From Anaerolineae bacterium (GTDB lineage Bacteria; Chloroflexota; Anaerolineae; J102), in contig JALWDV010000791.1 of assembly GCA_027036755.1 (NCBI GenBank), forward strand, positions 1 through 6,630: a DNA stretch of 6,630 bases. Reading direction: 5' to 3'. The notes beneath the pieces were generated by a model that searched no databases, had not been told where the DNA came from, and saw nothing but the letters and a program-made list of their open reading frames with translations. The position numbers and the translations under genes are program-made. How positions within the stretch are numbered: the first letter of the stretch is position 1; every line of letters starts with the position of its first letter. Shown here in pieces: positions 1-5,552 of this stretch.

Positions 1-9
1 GGGTGGGGC

Positions 10-45
10 AAAAAGGAGGCCGGGAGGGGTGAAAGCGCCTCCTTT
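10..45 (-). terminator. hairpin with T-tract, minus strand
   Basis: AAAGGAGGC at 12-20 pairs perfectly with GCCTCCTTT at 37-45 around a 16-nt loop. Read on the minus strand the stem ends in five T (positions 14 to 10), the pattern of an intrinsic terminator. On the plus strand only three T follow, so termination in that direction is less likely. It lies more than 200 bases beyond nifJ, which has its own nearer terminator, so it probably serves the transcript that starts near 153. Confidence 0.45.
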
Positions 46-153
46 CCGCTTGCGGATTCTAAATTTGAAATTGCTGAATGACGTAATGTGACATTGTCAA
101 GGTAGTTACCGTTGGACAGAAAAATATCGCACGTAGAGGCGCCGGGGCGCCTT
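10..153 (-). ncRNA. candidate small RNA or untranslated leader, unknown family
   Basis: This transcript is inferred from its two ends only. On the minus strand a near-consensus promoter (160-188) should start RNA near 153, and a 9-bp hairpin followed by five T closes it at about 10. The implied RNA is about 140 nt. Its first bases form a GC-rich hairpin (AGGCGC at 137-142 against GCGCCT at 147-152). A short hairpin (TCCGC/GCGGA, 45-56) directly precedes the terminator stem. I found no convincing minus-strand reading frame in it. I do not recognise it as SRP RNA, tmRNA, RNase P or a known riboswitch. It could instead be the leader of a gene lying left of the window, with the hairpin acting as an attenuator. 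Confidence 0.3.
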
Positions 154-159
154 GATGGC

Positions 160-188
160 ATTATACTCCTCCCTCCCAACCCTGACAA
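160..188 (-). promoter_or_regulatory. sigma-70-type promoter, minus strand, downstream of nifJ
   Basis: On the minus strand TTGTCA (188 to 183, five of six consensus bases) and a perfect TATAAT (165 to 160) are separated by 17 bases, the ideal spacing. The predicted start is near 153. It lies beyond the nifJ terminator and points away from nifJ, so it drives something else: either the candidate small RNA at 10-153 or a gene outside the window to the left. Confidence 0.5.
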
Positions 189-218
189 GCCGAAAGAAAA
201 CATCCCTGGTGCAAATAC

Positions 219-249
219 AAAGACGCCAGGGGGGCTTTGCTCCCTGGCG
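219..249 (-). terminator. intrinsic terminator of nifJ
   Basis: CGCCAGGG at 224-231 pairs with CCCTGGCG at 242-249, extended inward by a G-U and a G-C pair. On the minus strand the stem begins about 27 bases after the nifJ stop and is followed by a T-rich run (TCTTTGTATTTG). Position and shape fit a Rho-independent terminator ending the nifJ transcript. Confidence 0.7.
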
Positions 250-276
250 CCTCAGCGTTCTTATGTGTGATGAAAT

Positions 277-3200
277 TTACAGGTGTTCCACCTGGGCCAA
301 AGCCTTCAGTTTCTTCCAGTGCTCCTCGATGTCGGCCTGGGCTGCATCCAGCAGCTCTTCGGCGTGATCGGGGTTGGTCTTGAACAACATGCGGAAGCGG
401 GCCTCGCGCATGGCGTAATCGCTGAAGGGGCGCTTGGGATCGCGCGAATCCAGCACCAGCGGCGGTTTGCCCTGGGCCCGACGCCGCGGGTCATAGCGGA
501 ACAACGGCCAGAAGCCGCTCTCCACGGCCAGCGTCTGATGATCCAACGCCTCTTCCAGGCCGTAGCCGTGGGCGATGCAGTGGCTGTAGGCGATGATGAG
601 GCTGGGGCCCGGATAGGACTCGGCCTCGATGAAAGCCTTCACCGTCTGGCTGTCTTTGGCTCCGAACGCGACCTGGGCCACATACACGTAACCGTAGCTC
701 ATAGCCATCATGGCCAGGTCTTTCTTGGGCAGCGGCTTGCCGGCGATGGCGAATTTGGCGGCCGCGGCCATGGGCGTGGCCTTGGAGGCCTGCCCGCCGG
801 TGTTGGAGTACACTTCGGTGTCCATCACCAGCACGTTCACATCCCGGCCCGAAGCCAGCACATGATCCAGGCCGCCGTAGCCGATGTCGTAGGCCCATCC
901 GTCGCCGCCGATGATCCACACCCCGCGGCGCACCAGCATATCGGCCACGCTGAGGAGGTCTTTGGCGTCGAGGCTATCCACGCCCGCCAGCTTGGCCTTG
1001 AGCTCGGCCACGTTCTGGCGCTGGGCCTCGATGCCCGCTTCATTGCTCTGGTCTGCGCTCAGCAGACGGTCGGCCAGGTCGTCACCGATGACGTCGCGCA
1101 GGCGCTCCACCAGCTCGCGGGCGTATTCGGTCTGCTTGTCCCGGGTCAGGGCCATGCCCAGGCCGAACTCGGCGTTATCCTCGAACAGCGAATTGCTCCA
1201 GGCGGGGCCGCGACCATCCTTGTTGATGGTCCAGGGCGTGGTGGGCAGGTTGCCGCCATAGATGCTGGAACATCCGGTGGCGTTGGCCACCACCACCCGG
1301 TCGCCAAAGAGCTGGGTCATCAGTTTGATGTAAGGGGTTTCGCCGCAGCCGGGGCAAGCGCTGGAAAACTCGAACAGAGGGTCCAGCAACTGGATATTCT
1401 TGACATTATTGTATTTGATGAGGCCATAGCGAGGCGGTTCGGGCAGGGTGAGGAAGAAATCCCAATCGCGGCGGCCCTTCTCGCGCAGCGGCAATTGCGG
1501 TTGCATGTTGATAGCCTTGCGGTTGGGATCTTTCTTGTCGGTCACGGGGCAAGCCTCTACGCATAGGGTGCAGCCGGTGCAGTCTTCCACCGCCACCTGC
1601 AGGGTGTATTTCTGCCCCTTGAATTCCTTCCAGCGAGCATCCACCGCCTCGAAGCCCTCGGGCGCGTTTTCCAGCAGGGCAGGATCGAAGACCTTGGCCC
1701 GGATGGTGGCGTGGGGGCAAACCATGACGCATTTGCCGCACTGGATGCAAAGGTCGGGCTCCCAAACGGGCACCTCCAGAGCCAGATTGCGTTTTTCCCA
1801 CCGGGTGGTGCCGCTGGGATAGGTGCCGTCCGCGGGCAGAGCGCTGACCGGCAGATCGTCGCCTTCGCCCATGATCATCTTGCCCAGCACGTTCTTGACG
1901 AAGTCGGGCGCATTTTCGGGCACGGGCGGCTTCATGCGGATTTCGCTGGTGGCCTCGTCGGGCGCTTCGATCTCATACAGATTGGCCAGGGTCATGTCCA
2001 CAGCCTCGAAGTTCTTCTGCACGATATCCTCACCCTTCTTGCTGTAGGTCTTGACGATGGCTTCCTTGATCTTGCCGATGGCCTCATCCTGGGGCAGGAT
2101 GCCGCTGATGGCGAAGAAACAGGTCTGCATGATGGTGTTGATGCGGCGGCCCATGCCCGTCTTCTTGGCCACGTCATAAGCGTCGATGGCGTAGAATTTG
2201 AGCTTTTTGGCGATGATGGCTTCCTGCACCTCGCGCGGCAGATGATCCCACACTTCCTCAGCGGAATAAGGCGCATTCAGCAGGAAGGTGGCGCCCTCCT
2301 TCGCGTTTTCCAACACCTTGTAATGGCGCAGGAACTCGAACTGATGCACAGCCACAAAATCGGCGTGCTTGATGAGATAGGTGCTGTGGATGGGGTGCGG
2401 CCCGAAGCGTAGGTGCGAGATGGTCTTGGCGCCCGCCTTGCGGGAATCGTAGACGAAGTAGCCCTGGGCGTAGTTGTCGGTCTCCTCGCCGATAATCTTG
2501 ATGGAGTTCTTGTTGGCCCCCACCGTGCCATCGGAGCCGAGCCCCCAGAACATGCCGCGGAAGGTCTCCTCGGGCTCGATGTCGAATTCGGGGTCGTAAT
2601 CGATGCTGGAGTTGGTGACGTCATCCACGATGCCCACAGTGAAGTGGTTCTTGGGATGATCTTTCTTCAGCTCGTCAAAAATGCCCTTGACCATGGCCGG
2701 GGTGAATTCCTTGGAAGAAAGCCCGTAGCGGCCCCCCACCACCATCGGCGCATGTTTGAAGGGGGCGATGCCCGCGCGCATGGCCTCGCTGATGGCGTTG
2801 CCCACGTCCAGATACAGGGGTTCGCCCGCGCCGCCCGGCTCTTTGGTGCGATCCAGCGTGGCGACCTTCTTGACGGTGGCGGGCAGGGCCTGCATCAGGT
2901 GTTTGGTGGAGAAGGGGCGATAGAGCCGCACTTTGATCAAGCCCACCTTTTCGCCCTGAGCGACCAGATAATTCACCGTCTCCTCAGCGGCCTCTGCGCC
3001 CGAGCCCATCAGCATGATGACGCGTTCCGCGTCGGGAGCGCCCACATACTGGAATATCTTGTACTCGCGCCCCGTCAGCCTGGCGAACTCATCCATGGTC
3101 TCCTGCACGATGTCTGGCGTAGCCTGATAGTAGGGATTCACCGTCTCGCGGGCCTGGAAGAAGACGTCAGGATTTTGGGCGGTGCCGCGGATGAAGGGGT

Positions 3201-3834
3201 TCTCGGGATTCAGCGCCCGGCTGCGATGCGCCCGAATCAGTTCGGGATCGATCATCGCCTTCATCACGTCATCGCTCAACTTCTCCACCTTGTTGATCTC
3301 GTGAGAGGTGCGGAAGCCATCCATGATGTGTAGGAAAGGCACCCGGGCCTTGAGGGTGGAAGCCTGGGCGATGAGCGCGAAATCCATCACCTCTTGCACC
3401 GAATTGGCGAAGAGCATGGCGAAACCAGTGCTGCGGGTGGCCATCACGTCGCTGTGATCGCCAAAGATGGAAAGAGCCTGGGCCGCAATGGAGCGGGCCG
3501 CAATGTGGAACACCGTGCTGGTGAGCTCGCCCGCTATCTTGTACATATTGGGAATCATCAGCAGCAAGCCCTGGCTGGCCGTGAAGGTCGTGGTCAGCGA
3601 GCCGGTCTGCAAAGCGCCGTGCACTGCACCGGCAGCGCCGCCTTCGGCCTGCATTTCCATGACCACAGGAATCGTGCCCCAGATATTGGGCTTGTGCTCC
3701 GCACTCCACTGATCCGCCCATTCGCCCATGGGAGAAGAAGGAGTAATTGGATAGATGGCGATGACCTCATTGGTCTTGTGGGCTACATACGCGGCAGCCT
3801 CATTGCCGTCAATCGTCGCAATTTTTCCAGACAT
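277..3834 (-). CDS. nifJ: pyruvate:ferredoxin (flavodoxin) oxidoreductase
   Basis: Single-chain PFOR, 1185 aa, cytoplasmic. It converts pyruvate, CoA and oxidised ferredoxin to acetyl-CoA, CO2 and reduced ferredoxin, using thiamine diphosphate and three [4Fe-4S] clusters. The N-terminal pyrimidine-binding domain has YPITP (28-32), Glu64 and Arg114, matching Thr31, Glu64 and Arg114 of the Desulfovibrio africanus enzyme. A transketolase C-terminal-like domain follows (about 260-365), then the gamma domain with GLGSDGTVGANK (431-442). Two ferredoxin-type motifs carry Cys696/699/702/706 and Cys752/755/758/762. The proximal cluster ligands are Cys827, Cys830, Cys855 and Cys1086. The TPP/Mg site is GDGW (977-980) and DTEVYSNTGGQ (1005-1015). 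The 95-residue tail after Cys1086 looks too short for the extra protective C-terminal domain of the D. africanus enzyme. The start has an AGGA ribosome site 9 bases upstream. No missing residues or frameshift. It appears monocistronic. Identity is near certain; in vivo direction and electron carrier are not readable here. Confidence 0.98.
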   Translation of the reverse strand: MSGKIATIDGNEAAAYVAHKTNEVIAIYPITPSSPMGEWADQWSAEHKPNIWGTIPVVMEMQAEGGAAGAVHGALQTGSLTTTFTASQGLLLMIPNMYKIAGELTSTVFHIAARSIAAQALSIFGDHSDVMATRSTGFAMLFANSVQEVMDFALIAQASTLKARVPFLHIMDGFRTSHEINKVEKLSDDVMKAMIDPELIRAHRSRALNPENPFIRGTAQNPDVFFQARETVNPYYQATPDIVQETMDEFARLTGREYKIFQYVGAPDAERVIMLMGSGAEAAEETVNYLVAQGEKVGLIKVRLYRPFSTKHLMQALPATVKKVATLDRTKEPGGAGEPLYLDVGNAISEAMRAGIAPFKHAPMVVGGRYGLSSKEFTPAMVKGIFDELKKDHPKNHFTVGIVDDVTNSSIDYDPEFDIEPEETFRGMFWGLGSDGTVGANKNSIKIIGEETDNYAQGYFVYDSRKAGAKTISHLRFGPHPIHSTYLIKHADFVAVHQFEFLRHYKVLENAKEGATFLLNAPYSAEEVWDHLPREVQEAIIAKKLKFYAIDAYDVAKKTGMGRRINTIMQTCFFAISGILPQDEAIGKIKEAIVKTYSKKGEDIVQKNFEAVDMTLANLYEIEAPDEATSEIRMKPPVPENAPDFVKNVLGKMIMGEGDDLPVSALPADGTYPSGTTRWEKRNLALEVPVWEPDLCIQCGKCVMVCPHATIRAKVFDPALLENAPEGFEAVDARWKEFKGQKYTLQVAVEDCTGCTLCVEACPVTDKKDPNRKAINMQPQLPLREKGRRDWDFFLTLPEPPRYGLIKYNNVKNIQLLDPLFEFSSACPGCGETPYIKLMTQLFGDRVVVANATGCSSIYGGNLPTTPWTINKDGRGPAWSNSLFEDNAEFGLGMALTRDKQTEYARELVERLRDVIGDDLADRLLSADQSNEAGIEAQRQNVAELKAKLAGVDSLDAKDLLSVADMLVRRGVWIIGGDGWAYDIGYGGLDHVLASGRDVNVLVMDTEVYSNTGGQASKATPMAAAAKFAIAGKPLPKKDLAMMAMSYGYVYVAQVAFGAKDSQTVKAFIEAESYPGPSLIIAYSHCIAHGYGLEEALDHQTLAVESGFWPLFRYDPRRRAQGKPPLVLDSRDPKRPFSDYAMREARFRMLFKTNPDHAEELLDAAQADIEEHWKKLKALAQVEHL

Positions 3835-3870
3835 GATGTCACTTCCTTGTGAATAAAGGTTGGATTTGAT

Positions 3871-3900
3871 ATTTTGTTTGAAATCAACGCGTCTTGTGAA
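3871..3900 (-). promoter_or_regulatory. possible nifJ promoter
   Basis: On the minus strand TTCACA (3900 to 3895, five of six) and CAAAAT (3876 to 3871, four of six) are 18 bases apart and would start transcription near 3864, giving a leader of about 30 bases before the nifJ ATG. The -35 element coincides with a TTGTGAA/TTCACAA half-site resembling half of a Rex operator. The -10 is weak, so this is a best candidate only. Confidence 0.3.
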
Positions 3901-3931
3901 AGACTCGAGGATGGTTGATGATTAAAAAATT

Positions 3932-4080
3932 GGCTGTACTGAAAAAACCTTCAACACGGAGGCACAGAGCGCACGGAGGAAGAAAAAGGTGAGATTTGGA
4001 GAGAAATTTCTCTGTGAACTACCACTATTTTCTCCGTGTCCTCCGTGTCTCCGTGGTGAAATGACCTTTTTGCAGTGGAG
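3932..4080. repeat. long imperfect inverted repeat of CACGGAG units, MITE-like and terminator-like
   Basis: A 29-base arm at 3950-3978 matches the reverse complement of 4032-4060 at 24 of 29 positions. Weaker similarity, including ACTG followed by an A-run, extends the arms outward to about 3932 and 4080. Each arm repeats a CACGGAG-like unit about three times. The central spacer contains a perfect 14-bp palindrome (AGAGAAATTTCTCT, 3999-4012). Outside the stem lie six T on the minus strand (3946 to 3941) and five T on the plus strand (4067-4071), so the element could act as a bidirectional terminator between the 4170-4547 gene and nifJ. From memory, CACGGAG-rich inverted repeats are scattered through intergenic DNA of several phyla, but I could not search for copies. 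Confidence 0.6.
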
Positions 4081-4087
4081 TCAAAAA

Positions 4088-4157
4088 TTAATGATTAAAG
4101 AGTAATGATCAAAGCGTGCTTTAGCGCGAGGTCTTTAATCATTGATCATTGATCATT
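4088..4157. repeat. AT-rich palindrome with heptamer repeat, possible terminator
   Basis: AATGATTAAAGA at 4090-4101 is perfectly complementary to TCTTTAATCATT at 4132-4143 (12 bp). The right arm runs into a 7-base repeat, ATCATTG, present nearly three times (4138-4157). On the minus strand the stem follows the 4170-4547 stop within about 30 bases and is followed by TTTTT (4087 to 4083), so it may terminate that gene, although the stem is poor in G and C. Together with the CACGGAG element it fills most of the 335-base gap between that gene and nifJ; I see no coding signal there. Confidence 0.4.
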
Positions 4158-4169
4158 AATCTTCTACCT

Positions 4170-4547
4170 TCAATAGCCTAACTCTCGCAATCGCTTTTCA
4201 CCCAGGCCAAAGTGATGCCCGATTTCATGCAGGACGGTTTTTTGCACCTGCTTGCGGATGGCCTCGGGCGTGCGATGATGATAGACCATGGGATACATAA
4301 AGATTGTGATAAGATCGGGGGGCGCCATGCCATAAGAAGACGTCCGCTGGGTTAAGGGAACGCCCTGGTAGAGCCCGTAAAGCGACTGATGCGGCCCCAA
4401 TCCGACCGACCGTCTCTGAGCCTCGGTCGGATATTCCGCCACCGTCACTGCCACGTTCGACATCATCTCTTTGATCTCATCCGGCAGTGTTTCCAGAGCC
4501 TGGACGACGTATGTTTGAAAATCTTCGAAGGTGATGTCTGTTTGCAT
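4170..4547 (-). CDS. minizincin-type HExxH metallopeptidase family protein
   Basis: A 125-aa cytoplasmic protein of the small zincin-like family (Pfam Zincin_1, formerly DUF1025), which includes Acel_2062, described as a 'minizincin'. The end of the chain carries HEIGHHFGLGE (107-117): His107 and His111 are predicted zinc ligands, Glu108 the catalytic base, and Glu117 sits where the family motif HExxHxxGxxD has its third ligand. The motif is followed by RLRELGY up to the stop, as is usual in the family. There is no signal peptide or membrane segment. Peptidase activity is not established for the family as far as I know, and the substrate is unknown. The ATG at 4547 is chosen because homologues begin close to this point; a GTG at 4574 would add nine residues. 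Neither start has a clear Shine-Dalgarno site. The upstream gene is groES, separated by groES's own terminator. Confidence 0.85.
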   Translation of the reverse strand: MQTDITFEDFQTYVVQALETLPDEIKEMMSNVAVTVAEYPTEAQRRSVGLGPHQSLYGLYQGVPLTQRTSSYGMAPPDLITIFMYPMVYHHRTPEAIRKQVQKTVLHEIGHHFGLGEKRLRELGY

Positions 4548-4578
4548 AAAATGGCGAAGAGTGACGAATTTCACCCCG

Positions 4579-4608
4579 ATTATATCACAAAAAAAACGCC
4601 CACGTCAT
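4579..4608 (-). promoter_or_regulatory. candidate promoter of the 4170-4547 gene
   Basis: A perfect TATAAT lies on the minus strand at 4584 to 4579, with ATGACG (4608 to 4603, four of six) 18 bases upstream. The predicted start, about 4573, gives a leader of about 25 bases to the ATG, or an almost leaderless transcript if the GTG at 4574 is used. The -35 region overlaps the groES terminator hairpin. Confidence 0.4.
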
Positions 4609-4623
4609 ATAACGCGGGCGTTT
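4589..4623 (-). terminator. strong intrinsic terminator of groES
   Basis: Positions 4596-4605 pair with 4612-4621 to form a 10-bp GC-rich stem around a 6-nt loop; the only imperfection is a G-U pair in the minus-strand RNA. On that strand the stem is followed by eight T (4596 to 4589). It starts about 28 bases after the groES stop. This is the clearest terminator in the window. Confidence 0.88.
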
Positions 4624-4650
4624 CATCGGGTTTTGCAATCAAAATGGGAC

Positions 4651-4929
4651 TTAGTCCTTGTGGATCTTGGCCAGGATGTCGCTGGCGTCCATGATCAAAT
4701 GCTCTTCGCCGTCGATCTTGATCTCGGTGCCGGTGTACTTGGGATACAGCACGATGTCACCGATCTCCAGAGGCACATCGTCCTCGTCGATCTCGGGCCC
4801 CAGAGCCACGACTTCGCCTTCCTGAGGCTTTTCTTTGGCGGTTTCGGGCAGATAAATGCCGCTTTCGGTCTGAGATGCCTGCTTGAGAATCTTGATCAAT
4901 ACGCGTTCGCCAAGAGGTTCGATTTTCAT
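4651..4929 (-). CDS. groES: GroES co-chaperonin (Hsp10, Cpn10)
   Basis: A 92-aa co-chaperonin. It forms the heptameric lid that closes the GroEL folding chamber during the ATP cycle, in the cytoplasm. The N-terminal strand is IEPLGERVLIK (3-13). The mobile loop (about 17-33) contains GIYLPE (24-29), the hydrophobic segment that docks on GroEL. The C-terminal part ends with EEHLIMDASDILAKI, closely matching the family. The roof segment between Gly44 and Gly57-Asp58 is about five residues shorter than in E. coli and very acidic (EIDEDD). I start at the ATG at 4929 because GGAG lies 8 bases upstream; an in-frame GTG at 4938 would add three residues and lacks that spacing. No groEL is adjacent, and a strong terminator follows at once, so it is the last or only gene of its transcript. 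No CIRCE operator is visible upstream. Confidence 0.97.
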   Translation of the reverse strand: MKIEPLGERVLIKILKQASQTESGIYLPETAKEKPQEGEVVALGPEIDEDDVPLEIGDIVLYPKYTGTEIKIDGEEHLIMDASDILAKIHKD

Positions 4930-5030
4930 GATTATCACTCCGTTGTGTTTTGAGGATTATGGTGAAATGTTGAATAGACGTATCAGAGAAACAGTCCACG
5001 CAGCAAAATGCTGGCGGAACTGAGGGGGTG

Positions 5031-5330
5031 CTAGCCGCGAATATCGAGCAGTTTGTCGATCTTGGGCTTATCGAAACCGACGATGACGTCTTTGCCGATC
5101 TTGATAACGGGCACGCCCATCTGGCCGCTCATCTTCTGCATGTCGCGGGCGGCCACCGGGTCCTTCGAGACGTCGATCTGCTTGAACTTGATGTTATGAG
5201 CCCGGAAGTACTTCATCGCCCGCTTGCACCAACTGCAGGTGGGCGTCGTGAAAATCAGGACTTTCGGTTGTTTTTTCTTTTTCTTTTCGGTAAACTTCTT
5301 CTCTTTGACAGGGATGGTTTGAACGGTCAT
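5031..5330 (-). CDS. glutaredoxin-like protein with CSWC active site
   Basis: A 99-aa protein with a thioredoxin fold, cytoplasmic. Residues 23-95 match a compact glutaredoxin/NrdH-like domain, closest in memory to the YruB-type glutaredoxin-like family. Strand KVLIF leads to TTPTCSWC with the redox pair Cys32 and Cys35. MGVPVI carries the cis-proline Pro74, and GFDKPKIDKLL (85-95) forms the last helix. Expected role is dithiol-disulfide exchange; the partner reductase and targets are unknown. Ahead of the domain is an unusual lysine-rich tail (residues 9-23, 10 Lys of 15) not typical of the family. The ATG at 5330 has AAAGG 8 bases upstream and is preferred over a GTG at 5339, which overlaps that site. 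groES follows after about 100 bases in the same direction; the two may share a transcript, since no good terminator lies between them. Confidence 0.9.
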   Translation of the reverse strand: MTVQTIPVKEKKFTEKKKKKQPKVLIFTTPTCSWCKRAMKYFRAHNIKFKQIDVSKDPVAARDMQKMSGQMGVPVIKIGKDVIVGFDKPKIDKLLDIRG

Positions 5331-5359
5331 AACGATCACCTTTCTCGTGTGCCAGGATG

Positions 5360-5393
5360 ATTACAAGACAAACCAGCGGCGTAAAGTCGCTGG
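5360..5393 (-). promoter_or_regulatory. possible promoter and palindrome upstream of the glutaredoxin-like gene
   Basis: On the minus strand TGTAAT (5365 to 5360, five of six to a -10 box) lies about 30 bases before the ATG at 5330. No good -35 is present, but its expected place falls inside an inverted repeat, CCAGCG at 5373-5378 with CGCTGG at 5388-5393. That arrangement would suit an activator or repressor site. The evidence is positional only. Confidence 0.25.
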
Positions 5394-5456
5394 CAGTTTA
5401 TTAGATGCGCTCGCAATGCGGGAACGTTACATGCGAAGGCGTTTCAGAGCTATGAT

Positions 5457-5498
5457 TTCTACAAGCCCTGTTGTAGAATTTGTTCACCATGATCTAAT
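5457..5498 (+). promoter_or_regulatory. palindrome next to a possible promoter of the VOC gene
   Basis: TTCTACAA at 5457-5464 pairs perfectly with TTGTAGAA at 5471-5478 around six bases. Downstream, TCTAAT at 5493-5498 (five of six to a -10 box) would put the start near 5505, about 48 bases before the VOC ATG. The right arm would overlap the -35 region, as in a repressor operator. The stem is AT-rich with no long T-run, so a terminator is less likely. Confidence 0.3.
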
Positions 5499-5552
5499 GG
5501 CTCTAACAGAAAATTATGGCATATTTTTCACCAATTGGCAAGGAAAAGTTAT

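Noticed and set aside
29..91. Plus-strand 20-codon frame (GTG start) with AAGGAGG in front, and a frame open from the left edge to the TGA at 79-81
   Set aside because: The AAGGAGG is one arm of the terminator hairpin, the peptide resembles nothing known, and the edge fragment is too short to judge.
152..367. Plus-strand open frame of 71 codons spanning the nifJ terminator
   Set aside because: It overlaps the nifJ terminator and the nifJ 3' end, has no recognisable domain and a serine-rich, low-complexity end.
283..1566. Long plus-strand open frame (427 codons) opposite nifJ, with others at 1711-2412 and 2413-3333
   Set aside because: They lie antisense to a complete, motif-rich nifJ. Their His-, Gly- and Ala-rich translations are what the complement of a GC-rich coding frame gives, and no domain is recognisable.
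3950..4060. CRISPR-like reading of the repeated CACGGAG units
   Set aside because: The units are short, arranged as inverted arms with no unique spacers of constant length, and no cas gene is near.
5001..5013. CAGCA/TGCTG hairpin between the glutaredoxin-like gene and groES as a terminator
   Set aside because: It is only a five-pair stem with a three-base loop and no T-run on the minus strand.
5025..5033. GGGTGCTAG near groES as half of a CIRCE heat-shock operator
   Set aside because: Only seven of nine bases match, the other half is absent at nine bases, and the sequence includes the stop codon of the upstream gene.
5471..5489. TTGTAGA...TTCACCA as a Rex operator upstream of the VOC gene
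   Set aside because: Both halves are mismatched and the spacing is five instead of four bases. The strong palindrome overlapping it explains the sequence better.
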